DNA of 64,000 nucleotides from Neoscytalidium dimidiatum. Lineage: Eukaryota; Ascomycota; Dothideomycetes; Botryosphaeriales; Botryosphaeriaceae. How positions within the stretch are numbered: the stretch's first letter is position 1; each line of letters opens with the position of its first letter. Of the stretch, positions 47,431-59,146 are shown piece after piece. The position numbers and the translations under genes are program-made. Location of the stretch: NCBI GenBank assembly GCA_037367355.1, contig CM074700.1, forward strand, positions 2,480,001 through 2,544,000, in the 5' to 3' direction. The notes beneath the pieces were generated by a model. It worked only from the letters and a program-made list of their open reading frames with translations. It ran no database searches and was not told the DNA's origin.

Positions 47431-49544
47431 CTAATCTGCTAGTCCCATCAAAGCCTCCAGCTCCTCGGGGCTCAGCGTACTCTTCCTCCTTTTCGCTCTA
47501 CCCTTAACGTTGCTCCTCTGTGGCGTGCGTCTGGCTCGCATATTGATATTTTCGTTTTCTCCTATTGAGGAAAACTCATCCGTTTTCTGCCTCGTTTCTG
47601 ATTCTGCTTTCATTGCTGTCACGGCTGAAGCGGCATCCTCTGCTTCCTGGGCTGCGATTGCGAGTTTTTCTTGAACAGTCAGCTTCGGAGAGGACTCATC
47701 CTCGTGCGGGATCGGAGAGGAGCGACGTTTGCGAGTCTAGATGGAAGTGCATGTTAGTCATTGTAATTTTTTTTTTTTTGGATGATGTGTTGGATTTTGG
47801 GTATGCTGAGAAGTTGGCTTCATTGAGAGTCCAACGGCACCAGTGCTATCTTAGTGTCGCCTGATGTTAAGATGAAGGGATGAGGAATCGTACACTACGG
47901 GGAATTCCGCTTTCACGTGGCGTTGGCCTGCGACGCTGCTCAGAGGGCGGTTGCGGTTGCCTCCTGGTTGCGGATGGAGGTTTGTTTGTAGATGATGGGT
48001 TTGACGCGGGTCTTAAATTAGATCTAGAGCTCTGCCTAGAACTGTGCTCAGAGCCCGATTCTAGAAGGTCGACTTCGGAGACATTCTCGTTGTTGGATGC
48101 TTGATAAACAGGGCTGCTTTTGTTAGAAGGAGCGAAAACAACCTTCCGTGGGGATCTCATATTGCCGTCGGATTCTCGTAATGCATGGTGCGGTGTTGGT
48201 TCAAGCTTGAGGTCGAAGAGATCCGTCTTCTTGTCGAGGGGCATAGGCCGTTCGGGCGAAGGGAGCGCAGGCTTTTCGTCGATATCGTTGATATCGCCGT
48301 CTTCCATGTCGACTTCGCTGTCAATCCCCTCTTCGTATTCTTCTTCTTCTTCTTCTTCTTCCTCCTCCTCCTCCTCTTCCTTCACCGGCGCAAGTACGTC
48401 TCCCGGGTACAAACCCATCTTCAGCTCATCGAGAGTCACAGTATCGCCGCCGTCCATCATTCGTTGCCTCCAACCCTGCATCATAGTGACAACATCACGC
48501 CACTTTGCTTCCATTTTCTCCCAGCCTTCGCGCAGCTTGAGAATCTCCTCTTCCCGCGACTCGACCTCGGAGATGGAAACGAAATTGGGGTTTGTCAACA
48601 AACTCCTCAAATTCTCGAGCACATGGTCCATGCCCATAGTAAGAGCTTCGTAGGAAGTGGGTAGGGCGTGCATCATGTGAGAATCCGGATCCTCGCCTTC
48701 CTCGTGTGTTCCTTCTGGGCTAGTCTCACAATGGCCCAGCTCGGGCATTCCCTGTAATTCCCTCAATGTAGCAAGCGTGCTTCTGACCAAGCCTTTCCAA
48801 TTATCGTTCTCATCGCTCAGGCTTTGGCTTAACTGAGTTAAAAATTCGGTAGTCTCCTGCTTCAGACTGTAATCGGCATCCTCAAGGCTGGGCACATCTT
48901 CGCCCCTAGCCGAGCTTGTTGGGCCGTTACTTGTAGAGCCTGGTGTTATTGTGATACTGGCACCGACTAGACCAGTCCTGTTCCCTCGCTGCTGGGCGGT
49001 AAGGTGGGACTTTAGGCGTTGGATTTGGACGTCTCGCTTGCGGACATCATTGGCGCAGGCCGTGCGAACTTGCTGGACGGTAGTTTTCAGGCGGAGCATC
49101 TCCTCGCGCAAAGAACGGGCGGAAGCTTCGGCGACTCGGAGGGCATTCTTAGCAGAACGCTCAGAGGACTGGGCGAGCGATAGTTGGCGTTGCAAGTCGT
49201 CGTTGCGCTGTTGCAGGCGTTCGATGGTAGTAGCGGCTTGCTGGTTCTCGGAGCGAACGGCGCGCAAGGTCTGACTGAGAGAGTCGCGCTGGTCTTGTTC
49301 GCGCTAGACGAAGGCGATTGGTTCAGAGGCAGTCGTATAGAGGGTAGGGCGAGTGTGAACGTACGTCTCTTCGCAGGATCAGATCGTGGACAAGGTTGAT
49401 GATCTGAGCCATGGTCTCTTGTTTGCCGCCCTCGCCCTTCGACGGATGTGCGAACTCGATCGGCTTGCCATTTCGCAACAGGCCGCGGGCCAGCAGCAAG
49501 TTGTTGACGTAGCTTGATGCGCTTTTGAGGCTTTGGGGATCCAT
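47431..49544 (-). CDS. tinA: TINA/Msd1-like spindle-pole protein (SSX2IP/ADIP family)
   Basis: A coiled-coil protein of the Msd1/SSX2IP family, which anchors microtubules at spindle poles with a WDR8-type partner in other fungi. Three exons (49544-49365, 49303-47894, 47736-47431) give 631 residues. The N-terminal ADIP-like domain begins MDPQSLKSASSYVNNLLLAR and has FAHPSKGEGGK and MAQIINLVHDLILRRD. A coiled coil follows (ERLQQRNDDLQRQLSLAQSS, RSLREEMLRLKTTVQQVRTA). A second conserved block includes TLDELKMGLYPGDVL. An acidic run of 13 Glu lies near residue 369. The tail is basic, ending RRKSTLSPEELEALMGLAD. Introns are 49304-49364 and 47737-47893; the latter joins GIPRS to TRKRRSS. Function is inferred from the family. 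Confidence 0.8.
48344..48378. repeat. Coding TTC/TCC microsatellite (glutamate run in TINA-like protein)
   Basis: A (TTC)n then (TCC)n tract on the plus strand encodes GAA/GAG glutamates on the minus strand. Slippage here would change the length of the acidic run without breaking the frame. Confidence 0.85.
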
Positions 49545-50163
49545 TGCGGGCCTGGTGTTGCGCGAGGAATGCTGTTGAAGGTGGTGTTCGCGGAGGGTGG
49601 GCGCGGTGTAAACATTGGCGTTGCTAGGTGCGCGCACGTTCACTGCGGGTGAGGCCTGAGGCCTGAGGCACCCTCGGCCCGCCCCCGCCCAGCAATCCTT
49701 GCCGCCCGCGTCTGCGCACCCCGACATCTGCCATCTCGCTGCGGCCCCATCTGCCGTCCGCGAAAATTGAGATTTTGCCACACCCACAGACCGCACTGCT
49801 AAACCATTACGTGCATATAGATGCCGGTCGCTGCATTGTTTCCCCAGCCGTCTCTGTTTCAGAGCTTGGACAGCCCCCGGCTACGATTAGATCTGCCCGC
49901 CAGCCTGCGGTAGCGTTTCACGTGACCGAGACTCTACGAAGTTTTTTACCTCGACATCCATCGGCCACTCTCGAAAGACTACCCTCCTGCTTCCAGAGGG
50001 CCGCGTGCTTTCTCCGTAATCCAGGAGCGGTGAACCCGGTCGACCACGTTGCGCCGCCTCCTGCATCATCTCGGCAATCTTCTTTCCGCGTTCGGCCAAC
50101 GACATTTCAACCCGAATTGTTGAGACTCAACTCAAGGTCACGCTCCTCTACACCACCAGAAAA
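49545..50163. promoter_or_regulatory. Divergent promoter region between TINA-like and DUS3 genes
   Basis: This 619-bp gap lies between two start codons. Nothing coding is supported; a C-rich patch at 49640-49770 and C/T-rich sequence up to 50163 probably include the two leaders. Confidence 0.5.
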
Positions 50164-52612
50164 ATGTCTGGCGAAGACGAGATTCTGCCAACCGAGCCTC
50201 TGCCGGCCGGTTCGGCCCAAGTACCGCCGAACCCTGTCGACGAGTCGGCTCCCCTGGCGCCGCCTCCGTCTGGAGCTGGCACGAGTGCAGCCGCTCACCC
50301 GCCTCAACCGCCGTTGCCTGGAGACTCCGCCATGACCAAAGCAGAGAAGGTCGAGCGTCACGGATTTCCCGAACCGCCGTCTCCGGGCCAGGGAGGTGAG
50401 TTTGAGAGCTCCCCGGCGAAACGCATCAAACTGGAAAAAGGTACCCGGGATCGCAATTGTATATGTTCATCGACCACGCGCTCTGACGTAGTTGACGCAG
50501 GCCAAGTGACCGCCAATGGCCGGGACAGACAGAAGGGGGTGGCGCCGATCAAGCCTGAGTAAGTTGCTGGACTATGACGCTGTTCTGGGACGCCTTCCCG
50601 GCTAATGACTCGCCAGGTATCTCGTCGACCCATCCTCTCTGAGACACGGCCGAGTCGTGGCCCAGAAGGACCCGGACGATGACGCTGCTGAGGCATCGAA
50701 GCATGCCGCCCCAGACGGCGAGAAAAAGGCAGGGAAGAAGGGCAAGAAGGATAAAGAGAGGGGCCAGAACAAAGCCCGCGAGTTCGGCAGGCAACGCGAC
50801 GCCCTTCAACTCTGTTCCACCGTCGCTTTCAGTAACGAATTCTCTCCCAAGCAATGCCAATTCGGAGCAAAGTGCAAGTACGAGCACGACATCCGCAAGT
50901 ACCTCAAGGAAGGTAAACGCGAGGATCTTTCGACTTTCAAGATATGCCCGGTCTGGGATGTCCGAGGATGGTGCAGCGCCGGCTGGAAGTGCCGTCTCGT
51001 GAGCACCCACTCGGAAGAGTTGACGCATCCCGACGGCCGCAAGGAACTCGTCCTCATCGAAGATCCCGAGCGAAAGGCTAGGTCTGAAAGGGCAAAGGCA
51101 GAGCTGGGTGACGAGCTTGGTCACGTCAACGTCGTGACTCCGCAAGCGAAGATCGACTTGAGCAAGAGGAAGACAAAGACTCCAAAGGCCGACGCCTACT
51201 TGGAGTATCTGAACCAGTTCAACGAAGAAGCCAAGAAGAAGGATCCTGCTCCGGCTGCGGCCTCGGAGGAGAACGGCAACACGGAATCTAAGGAGGCGAG
51301 AGAAGACAACAGAGCGCAATATAAAGAGCCACCTTTCCTCCCGTCAGAGAAGCGCCGGATATACTATGGACCGGAAACCCCCGTTCTCGCCCCCCTGACA
51401 ACACAGGGCAATCTCCCGTTCAGGCGCCTCTGTGTGGACCTTGGCGCTCAGGTCACTTGGTCCGAGATGGCGATGGGCATGCCACTGGTTCAAGGTTCGA
51501 AGAGCGAGTGGGCGTTGATTAAAGCCCATGAGTCGGAAGCTACGCCACCTAGATTTCTAGGGAAGAATGACGTCGTCGCTGGGTACGATAACAGCAAAGA
51601 CCACAAGTTTGGCGCCCAGATTGCGGGCAACAAGCCGTGGATCGCGCTGAAGACAGTCGAAGTTCTCACCGCCCTGACACCCCACCTTCGCGCTATCGAC
51701 CTCAACTGTGGCTGTCCGATAGACCTCGTGTACCGGCAGGGCGCTGGATCTGCCCTGCTCGACGCACATGGAAAGCTTGACAAAATGTTGCGCGGCATGA
51801 ATGCCGTTTCCGAGCAGATCCCCATCACCGTCAAGATCCGCATGGGAGTGAAGGACAACGAACCTACTGCAGAGAAGCTAGTCCAAAGACTTGTACTTGG
51901 CACTCCCGAGGCGCGTAGATCCGGAGAAGGCCCATGCGGCGTTGCCGCCATCACATTGCATGGCAGGAGCCGGCAGCAGCGATACACCAGATCGGCCGAT
52001 TGGGGGTACATATCAGAAGTTGCGGCATTGATCAAACGGCTGAATACCGAGCAGGCCCAGGCGATTGACACGGCTGCGGGTGTTGATCCCCGGCACTTGC
52101 CCAACGGCGGCAAGGTATATTTTGTTGGCAACGGCGATTGCTACTCTCATGTGGACTACTATCGAGCCATCAACGAGCACAAGGTGGATTCGGTCATGGT
52201 CGCGCGCGGGGCGCTTATCAAGCCGTGGATCTTTGAAGAGATCGAGAAGGAGCAGTACCTCGATAAGCGGTCATCTGAACGCCTGGCGTATATCGAGAAG
52301 TTCGTGAAGTATGGGTTGGAGACGTGGGGGTCTGACGAAATGGGGGTTGGCACGACTCGTCGTTTCTTGCTAGAATGGCTCAGCTTCACTTGCCGATACA
52401 CGCCGATCGGCCTGTTGGAGCATCTGCCGCCGAACATTCAGGACCGCGCGCCGGCTTTTACGGGTCGTGACGAGATGGAGACGTTGATGGCCTCGGACAA
52501 CTACAAGGACTGGATCAAAATCAGCGAGATGTTCCTTGGCAAGGCGCCTGAAACATTCAACTTCACGCCAAAACACAAGTCGAATGCGCATGAGATTGAG
52601 GCTGAGGGGTGA
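50164..52612 (+). CDS. DUS3: tRNA-dihydrouridine(47) synthase
   Basis: An FMN enzyme that reduces U47 in the variable loop of tRNAs using NADPH. Exons 50164-50440, 50501-50558 and 50617-52612 give 776 residues. Residues 1-~115 are Pro-rich and disordered. Two CCCH-type zinc fingers characteristic of Dus3 lie near residues 178-235: [15 protein letters not shown] and [16 protein letters not shown] followed by STHSEE. The TIM barrel starts with [18 protein letters not shown] (~369), has [20 protein letters not shown] with the catalytic Cys near 476, then [18 protein letters not shown] and [17 protein letters not shown]. The C-terminal helical domain has the usual [11 protein letters not shown]. 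The 60-nt intron 50441-50500 is a multiple of three with no in-frame stop, so retaining it would only insert 20 residues. Confidence 0.95.
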
Positions 52613-55612
52613 GGTCCACGTGGCCGCTTCGAGTAGCATCAGATTAGTTGGCCAGCAAGGATATACACGTGGGGAGATGCGGCATTCAGCCGGATACGAA
52701 CGAGCAGCACCATTACGCAAAGGGGGACACATCCTGCATGTCCCGACCGTTCTTTGCCTTTCTGTTGTTGCTCTCCTTTCGCGTTTGCATCGCTGAGCTG
52801 TCTGGCTGGCTAGTAGCCTGAAATGGAAGGCTGGAATACATGGATGGCTGGACGGGTAGGAGGCCGGGATCACCATGAGGCTCTGCGTCATCGTTGGGCG
52901 TCCTACCCACGCTTTGGGCTGGGCCGGGTTGGATCACTGGTGGAGCTTGTTTGTCCCTTAGACAGGACCAGCGCCAGGGCTATTTGCTCAGGGACTCGGT
53001 GGGCTGGTGCTGATTGCGTTATAGCCGCCCGGCAGCTTATTGCGGTTATTCGAGCGTGAGGCCCCACGAGGCGGTCACGCCCCCCGCGGCCGGCCGTTTT
53101 TTTTTTATTTTTTTTTCGAGGCTGAAGGCTGGGCAATGAGACCGGCGCAGTGGCACGAAAACCAATGCTCCGGCTTTGCAGCCATGTGTCCGCCCGTGAG
53201 ACGCTCTGACGAGAAAAGTAAACCACACCATACATAGACCATGGGTAGTTGAAGCAGCATGGACACATGTATGCCTGTGTAAGACCGGTGATGATATGTG
53301 CTTCCAGACGACCGATCAGCGGCCGGAGCGAGCGAGGCTCTAGATGACAACGCAAAATCAGTAATCATGCACGTAAGGCTGTGGACGGCGGCGGAGTGGG
53401 ATGTGGAGCACGTGCACGATGGTTAGTGTGGACGACCGAACTAGGATATGGCTTCTTCCAGCGCTTGACCGCCGGGCAGAGCAAGCGCAACGACGGCCGT
53501 CGAGGGAGCCGTCTCGCGACACGGGCGCGGGCAAGGTTATGCGGATTGGCAGGGCCTCGCTACAGCATTCCCAGAGAAGGGAAAGCCGGGCGGTGGCTCT
53601 ACTGGCATGGAAATTGGAACGAGGAGTGGGCGCAGGCGACGGCCCTTCTGCTGCGTGACACAGCGCGCCGGGCGGCTTTGGAAGCAGATCATGGGCTCGC
53701 ACACGCAGCTGGCGATCGACGTCGGCGCGAAGCTGGCCGCGCAGCTGTCGCAGGGCCCACGGAGCAGCGGAGCAGCGGAGCTGGCGGGCAGGGAGTAGGG
53801 AGTAGCGCGCAGCCTGCAGGAACCAGCAAAAGAAGGTTGGTTCAGGCTCCATTGCGCCATGTGCACAGCGCGGGTAGAGAGACGGGCCCTTGGGCCGGCG
53901 GGCAGGCTCTGGGGAAGGGCGCTCCAGGGCGCTCCAGGGCGCATCAAGGCGCGTCAAGGCGCCAGGGCACCAGGTGCAGTTTGCAGCGCGCAGGCTGGCC
54001 GGGCTGGTCTTATTAGGGTGCTCTGGCCGGAGGGGCAGGGCCACACAGGGCCGCAGGGCGCCAGCAGGGAAAGGAACGAACCCCGAGGCTGGCTGCCCGT
54101 CGGCTCGCGCACTGGCCGGCGCCGTTTCAGCCAGCGGCGGCGGCACCGTGGAGCGGCGAGCGAGCGACGGCCGAAGAGATGTGGGCATGGTGGCATGGTG
54201 GCATTGTGGCATCGCAGCGAGGTGGGCACTGCGGCTTTCTCTCAGGGTCTTCGCTTGGGGGACGACGTAACTAGTGGGCGGTAGCGCCGCCGGTGCCTTG
54301 CCAGTGTGTGCCAGTGCCCATCACGCATGCGGCCGCAGAGTCAGAGCCCGGCAGCCGATGAAATCATACTCCCGAAGCGAGGGCCGCCCAGCTGCGGCGC
54401 TGCCATGAGAGCCCAGGTCGGTCGTGGTGCTGGAGCAGGGCAGGGCAGAGCAGAGCAGAGCAGAGCAGAGCGGAGCGGAGCATAGCAGCGAAGAGCAGAC
54501 CCGCGTCGCACGCCTCAGAGCCCATCAGAGCCCATCAGAGCCCACAGCCCACACAGTCCACAGTTCACAGTCCACAGTCCACAGCCCACAGCCGCCCACT
54601 CGCCGCTGTGGGGTACTGGCCGGCTTCTGGAAGAAGTCCTGGCTTCGAGCCCTCAAGCCCTCCAGCCCTCTACCTAGCAGCTCACCAACCCGAGCCTCGT
54701 GCAGGGTAGGCGCCCCGGGCAAGCATCGGCGCACACCACTCGACGACAGCGGCCCTCGGCCGGACGCCGCCCAGTTGCCAGCTGCTTTAATCCCAGCCGC
54801 TGCCCTGAGAGCTATTTCAGCCTGGCCGACTGCTCGTCCGCCCTCGCCGCGCCGTCACATGCCATTCCGCCCCCATTACGCACCCAGCCCGTCGCGACAC
54901 GCAACCTGCCTGCTCTTAGCCGTCGTCCGCAGCCGCAGCCCAGCTCGATCCGCCCCGGCGAGCGCCCACTAGCTCCAGCTGATTCGCCCGCCGGTTCCCA
55001 TAGCGCCCTCTGCCTAGTCCCTCTTCCCGCCGTGCACCGCCGTTCTGACTAAGGGCCCGCCGCCGCCGCCTTCGCGCTCTCCATTGGCATCCACCCCGTT
55101 AATTTGCTGGCCACCGCGCTGCCTTCTGTCACTGCAAAGCGCCGCGTACCGCCTTCTTGGTTCGATCCGGGCTCCACTGACTCGAGGCCGATCGACCGCC
55201 GCACCTCGCGCCCCGATTGACAATAACCATCCAACGCTCCGCCGACAAACTGGCTTCCTCGCAGACGCCTCCTCTTCTCTCCAGCTCCCCCAACCCTCTC
55301 AACTCTCCCACCGTTGACCGCGGCCGCGAGAGCACCATCGACCCTTCTCCCGTCACCACTCCCGTCTTCCGCCACCTCGAGCCCTCCTCTGGGCCTCCCA
55401 CGAAGGAGAAGGGCCTCTGCTTCTCCTGCTATCGCCCGCCCGCCCGCCACCCAGACCTCGCCCGTGAGCCTGACCCGCTCGAGCTCGACGGCGATCTTCT
55501 GTTTGACGGCGTCGGCGACTGCTCTCTGCCGCTGTTTTCCGCCTCGCCTCAAGCTCCTGGGGCACAGCAGCAACCACACCCGCACCTCCAACCATCCCAC
55601 AGTGCGGCACAC
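52613..55612. other. Intergenic region and probable long leader of SFP1
   Basis: No gene is supported in these 3.0 kb. It has a T run at 53098-53116, short G-rich direct repeats at 53920-53970 (GGCGCTCCAG units), GTGGCAT units at 54185-54212, GCAGA/GCGGA units at 54430-54482 and AGCCCA/CAGTCCA units at 54520-54595. From about 54800 to 55612 the plus strand is C-rich and, in the SFP1 frame, open but without an ATG from 55217 on. A 284-codon minus-strand frame here (53358-54212) is motif-free. Confidence 0.55.
54430..54600. repeat. Short tandem repeats upstream of SFP1
   Basis: GCAGA units turn into GCGGA units (54430-54482). They are followed by three CATCAGAGCC-type units and then several CACAGTC/CACAGCC units to about 54595. 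Confidence 0.75.
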
Positions 55613-57619
55613 ATGGCGGCCCTCGACGGTCCCGTCGACATCTCCACTGCCCGGCAGAACTCTACGTCGCCGCGGAATCAGACGTCAACCTTGAGCGCTG
55701 CTCTCCAAGGCGCTGCGGCACAGCCAATAGCCACCCCGACCTCGGCTCCGCGGAGTGGCAACGAGGGCCGTCTGAGCGTTGGCGGCCGGCAAGACTCCAT
55801 CAGCCATGTTGGCTCATACTACGGCTCTGGGGCCCGCCCGATATCGATGAAGGATCGTCCCAGGCGGGAGAGCACCACCGCAGGCAGCCTGCTCAATGGC
55901 ATGAGCTGGGGCGGTGTCTCTGTAGGCAGCTGGATCAGAGACGAGTACGTACCCACCACCCTATCCTTTTGACCTCGCAACGCCGCTGGCAGGGCCCCCC
56001 TTGGAAGCACACCTACATCTGCCTGAATTGAGTATTTTCGCCTCTCCTACCGCCCCCTTGGCTGGCTACGTCATTTGCATCCCACAGGCTGCCCATGAAG
56101 CACCTCCCTTGCTATTTGTCCCTTGTCGACTCTTTTCAAGGCTAATCCTCGCTAAACAGTATTGTTATGGCTGGCACGTCGCCATATACCTTCGGCCGCT
56201 CGCCTTCATTCCATTCCTCGTCATATCTGCCTAAGATGGAGGCGAATTTCATGAAGGACTTCAACTGTTGCGGCCTGACGTTGGATTCGCTGCACGAGCT
56301 GCTGCAGCATTTCGAAGAATGCCATGCAGCGCAGTCCGCAACAATGCAAAGGCCGTCGATATCCGGACAGGGCGGTTTCGGCAACAGCGGAAGGAATTCC
56401 ATTACTTCTGCCGGAATCAATCCTCAGCAGGCTGAGAATCAACAACTACCCAACCAGCAGAATGGCTTCCGGCCGCAGCAATTCCAGAACCAGCAATTCA
56501 CTAGCAACGGCTTCAACAAGAGCCAGCTGTCAACCGTGCAGGACATGGACACGCTAGAAGATATGGAAATGGATGATCCCCAGACCCCAATGGGCGCTCC
56601 GCAACAACAATTCAACTCGCAGCCTCACCAATTCGGCCAGAACAACGATCGGCAGCCCCAGCTGAACATCAACCTGGCGAACAATGTTCAGAACCAGGGT
56701 TTCAGGACATCCACCCCGACCACTCCCAACACCAGCCACCCGGGCTTTCCTCTTCAGAACAACCCTACTGTTTCGTCTGTAAATACACCGACCCTCGGCG
56801 CGGCTGGCCAGTCGCAGAAGACGCCGGATTCATCGGTACCGGGCACTCCCGGCGAGTTTGACCAGGACCTCGGTAACTATTTTGGCGGCCTGCCAATGGG
56901 CATGAACTCGCAGATGATGCAGGGCAACAACATGGACTTCGGAAATCTGGGCTTTAACGCCAACGGCTACGATGGCTTCGACGGCACAATAGATCAGCCG
57001 GCCAAGCGATTGTACAGCAAGCAAGGCGGTGGTTTGACGCCACAGCAGCTTCAGTTCGCGCTTCGGCAAGGGAAGCTTGGCACGGACAGCGAACTAGCGA
57101 AGCAGCTCCGCGCACAGCAGCTGCTCATGGCTAACGGCGGCCTGTTCCCTGGCGAGGAGATTAAGCCGTTCAAGTGTCCCGTTATTGGGTGCGAGAAGGC
57201 TTACAAGAACCAGAACGGTCTGAAGTACCACAAGCAGGTGAGTAAAACGGCTCCTGATGACACAAAAAAATTCCATGATCTCCATAGCTGACGCTCGGAT
57301 ACCTGCACAGCACGGACACCAAAACCAGCAGCTTAAGGAAAACGCCGATGGCACCTTTTCCATTGTCGATCCGGAGACTTCCGTGCCCTACCCCGGCACG
57401 GTCGGCATGGAGAAGGAAAAGCCGTACCGTTGCGAGACGTGCGGCAAGCGGTACAAGAACCTCAACGGCCTCAAGTATCACCGCGCGCACTCTCCCCCGT
57501 GCAATCCGGAACTGAAGCTCAATGCGATGAATCTCCTCAACGTGGCACAAAATCTACAGGGCATGAACGTCAACGTTGCTGGCGCCGGCATGGCAGGGAT
57601 GGGTGATGGCATGTTCTGA
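55613..57619 (+). CDS. SFP1: SFP1-type split zinc-finger transcription regulator
   Basis: A homologue of yeast Sfp1, a nutrient- and TOR-responsive activator of ribosome biogenesis and size control. Exons 55613-55944, 56160-57237 and 57311-57619 give 572 residues. The start MAALDGPVDISTARQNSTSP and the block SWGGVSVGSWIRDD-IVMAGTSP are family hallmarks, followed by SYLPKMEANFMKDFNCCGLT. The first, isolated finger is near residues 146-167 (CCGLTLDSLHELLQHFEECH). A Gln/Asn-rich middle follows. The C-terminal pair is FKCPVIGCEKAYKNQNGLKY then H, and YRCETCGKRYKNLNGLKYH. Intron 57238-57310 splits the second finger between its histidines. ATG 55613 is the first ATG of the open frame. Intron 55945-56159 is 215 nt, long for this window. 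Role in growth control is inferred. Confidence 0.93.
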
Positions 57620-59080
57620 TCCCACTCGCCTGACTCGCACAATACGACAACATCATTCCCGCTTTGACGACGCGTCGTTCCCAAAGGCATCGGCATCGCG
57701 AGACGAGCTGTGTCACGATTCATATTCTCCACGTTTCATGGATATCCTCATCGAATTGCTCACCCGGGGCGTTTCCCTGGCTCTTATAGAAGGTTTGACT
57801 TTGCCATTTTCGATCTAAATGAAGTTTTGCACATAGAGTGGCTGGTTGGATTCGTTGGTTTCAATTCTGGAATGAAGGCTTGACAAAAGACGGGCTCCGT
57901 TACCTCCGCGCAGTCACTTTCCTTTTTTTCTGCCTTCACCTTTGAGCAGATTCTCCCCTCTAATTTGCTCCTCTTTGCAGAGGCATTTTGGCTTCTGCTA
58001 ACATTAGCAGCATAGCGTGGAGCGGGATTCTGTTGTTTCTCATTGCTTCTTATACCTCACGGCTCTTCTACGCTCACCAGGATTCCTCATTGAGACCTCA
58101 CATCTCAATGGCGTGATTGAGTTCGATTTATTCTGATTTTTTCATGCCGTCTACCTGACAGCACTTTTCTATTTCGCGAAACAACCATGGCGTGGGGTAC
58201 TGGGATGAAACGTTGCTTTTGCTATTCCCTCTCGAGGTTCGAAGTCCGGGCCAGGCGTTTTTCCCTCTCTTTTTTTTTTTTTTTTGCTTCTACCATTGAT
58301 ACTGGGGATTGAAAAACAAAAAAGTTGCTCCTTTCATATTATTACGTCTCCTTCTCGAACAGAGTACAAATCTATTAGGCGGGGTATGTTCCCACTCTCA
58401 TATCCTTTTCCTTACTTCTCAATGATTTCCGGAAACTACATTATCTCTGCGAATAATGCGAGCATGAGGCTTCACAAGTCAAGCCAATCACAAAACAGCA
58501 GCAGCTTACACTTGCAGAGACGAGGTTGTAGCGAGATGCAGTTTTTGTGGTGTGGAGTTTGGGATGGTGGATTTTTGGGCCATCTGGAATTCCAGCCCCG
58601 CAGAATCCTCGAGGACGGAATGTCGATGGCGAGAAAATTAGGAAAGGCGGGATCTTTCCCCTGGGGTGTCGCTCGAACCGAACGCAGCCGGCCCGACGAA
58701 ATCCACCCCTTTCCGAAGTACCAGCAAAGTTATCCGACGAGCCGATGGATTCCTGTGCCAACACAAGGCATTCTCGCCGGGACTGTAACACCGCGGCCGC
58801 TGGATTTTAGATACAAACGGGATTCGACGGCCGGGGGTCAAGAGCATGGAAAATGGCAAGAGGGAAAGGCGCGCCCTGGCTTCGGGGGTTGGAAGTTTGG
58901 AATGGCCCAGTTTGGCCGAATGGGTGTCGGCGGACGGGAAGTTGCGTCGTGTGGGTGGCAAAATGCGGCAATGAGATCCGCAAGCTACCGGACAACAGGA
59001 GTGTCGAGACCTGCAATGGCTGGGCTAGAGCCGCCCTTCGCCCGCCTTCCGAACTAACAACAAAACGGCGCCGTTTCCGC

Positions 59081-59146
59081 TGGAGGTGAACCCCGGTCTT
59101 CACGCGTAGTGTTGGATTCCCGGAGTCCTACTTGGACTACAAGATG
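59081..59146 (-). pseudogene. tRNA-like relic, most like tRNA-Asp (possible)
   Basis: Read on the minus strand the sequence resembles a tRNA's second half: TACGCGTGAAGACCGGGGTT followed by CACCTCC, compared with ACGCGGGAGACCGGGGTTCA of a eukaryotic tRNA-Asp, and TAGTCCAAGTAGGACTCC where a D arm would be. The 3' side of the T stem (CCAGC) does not pair with CGGGG, so it cannot fold as a working tRNA. Confidence 0.3.

Noticed and set aside
53358..54212. 284-codon minus-strand open frame
   Set aside because: Repeat- and GC-driven, no domain signature.
58230..58255. GGTTCGAAGTCC, resembling a tRNA B box
   Set aside because: No matching A box, acceptor stem or cloverleaf could be drawn around it.
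58284..59057. 257-codon plus-strand open frame
   Set aside because: The composition and lack of motifs do not support coding; no good promoter or splice context was seen.
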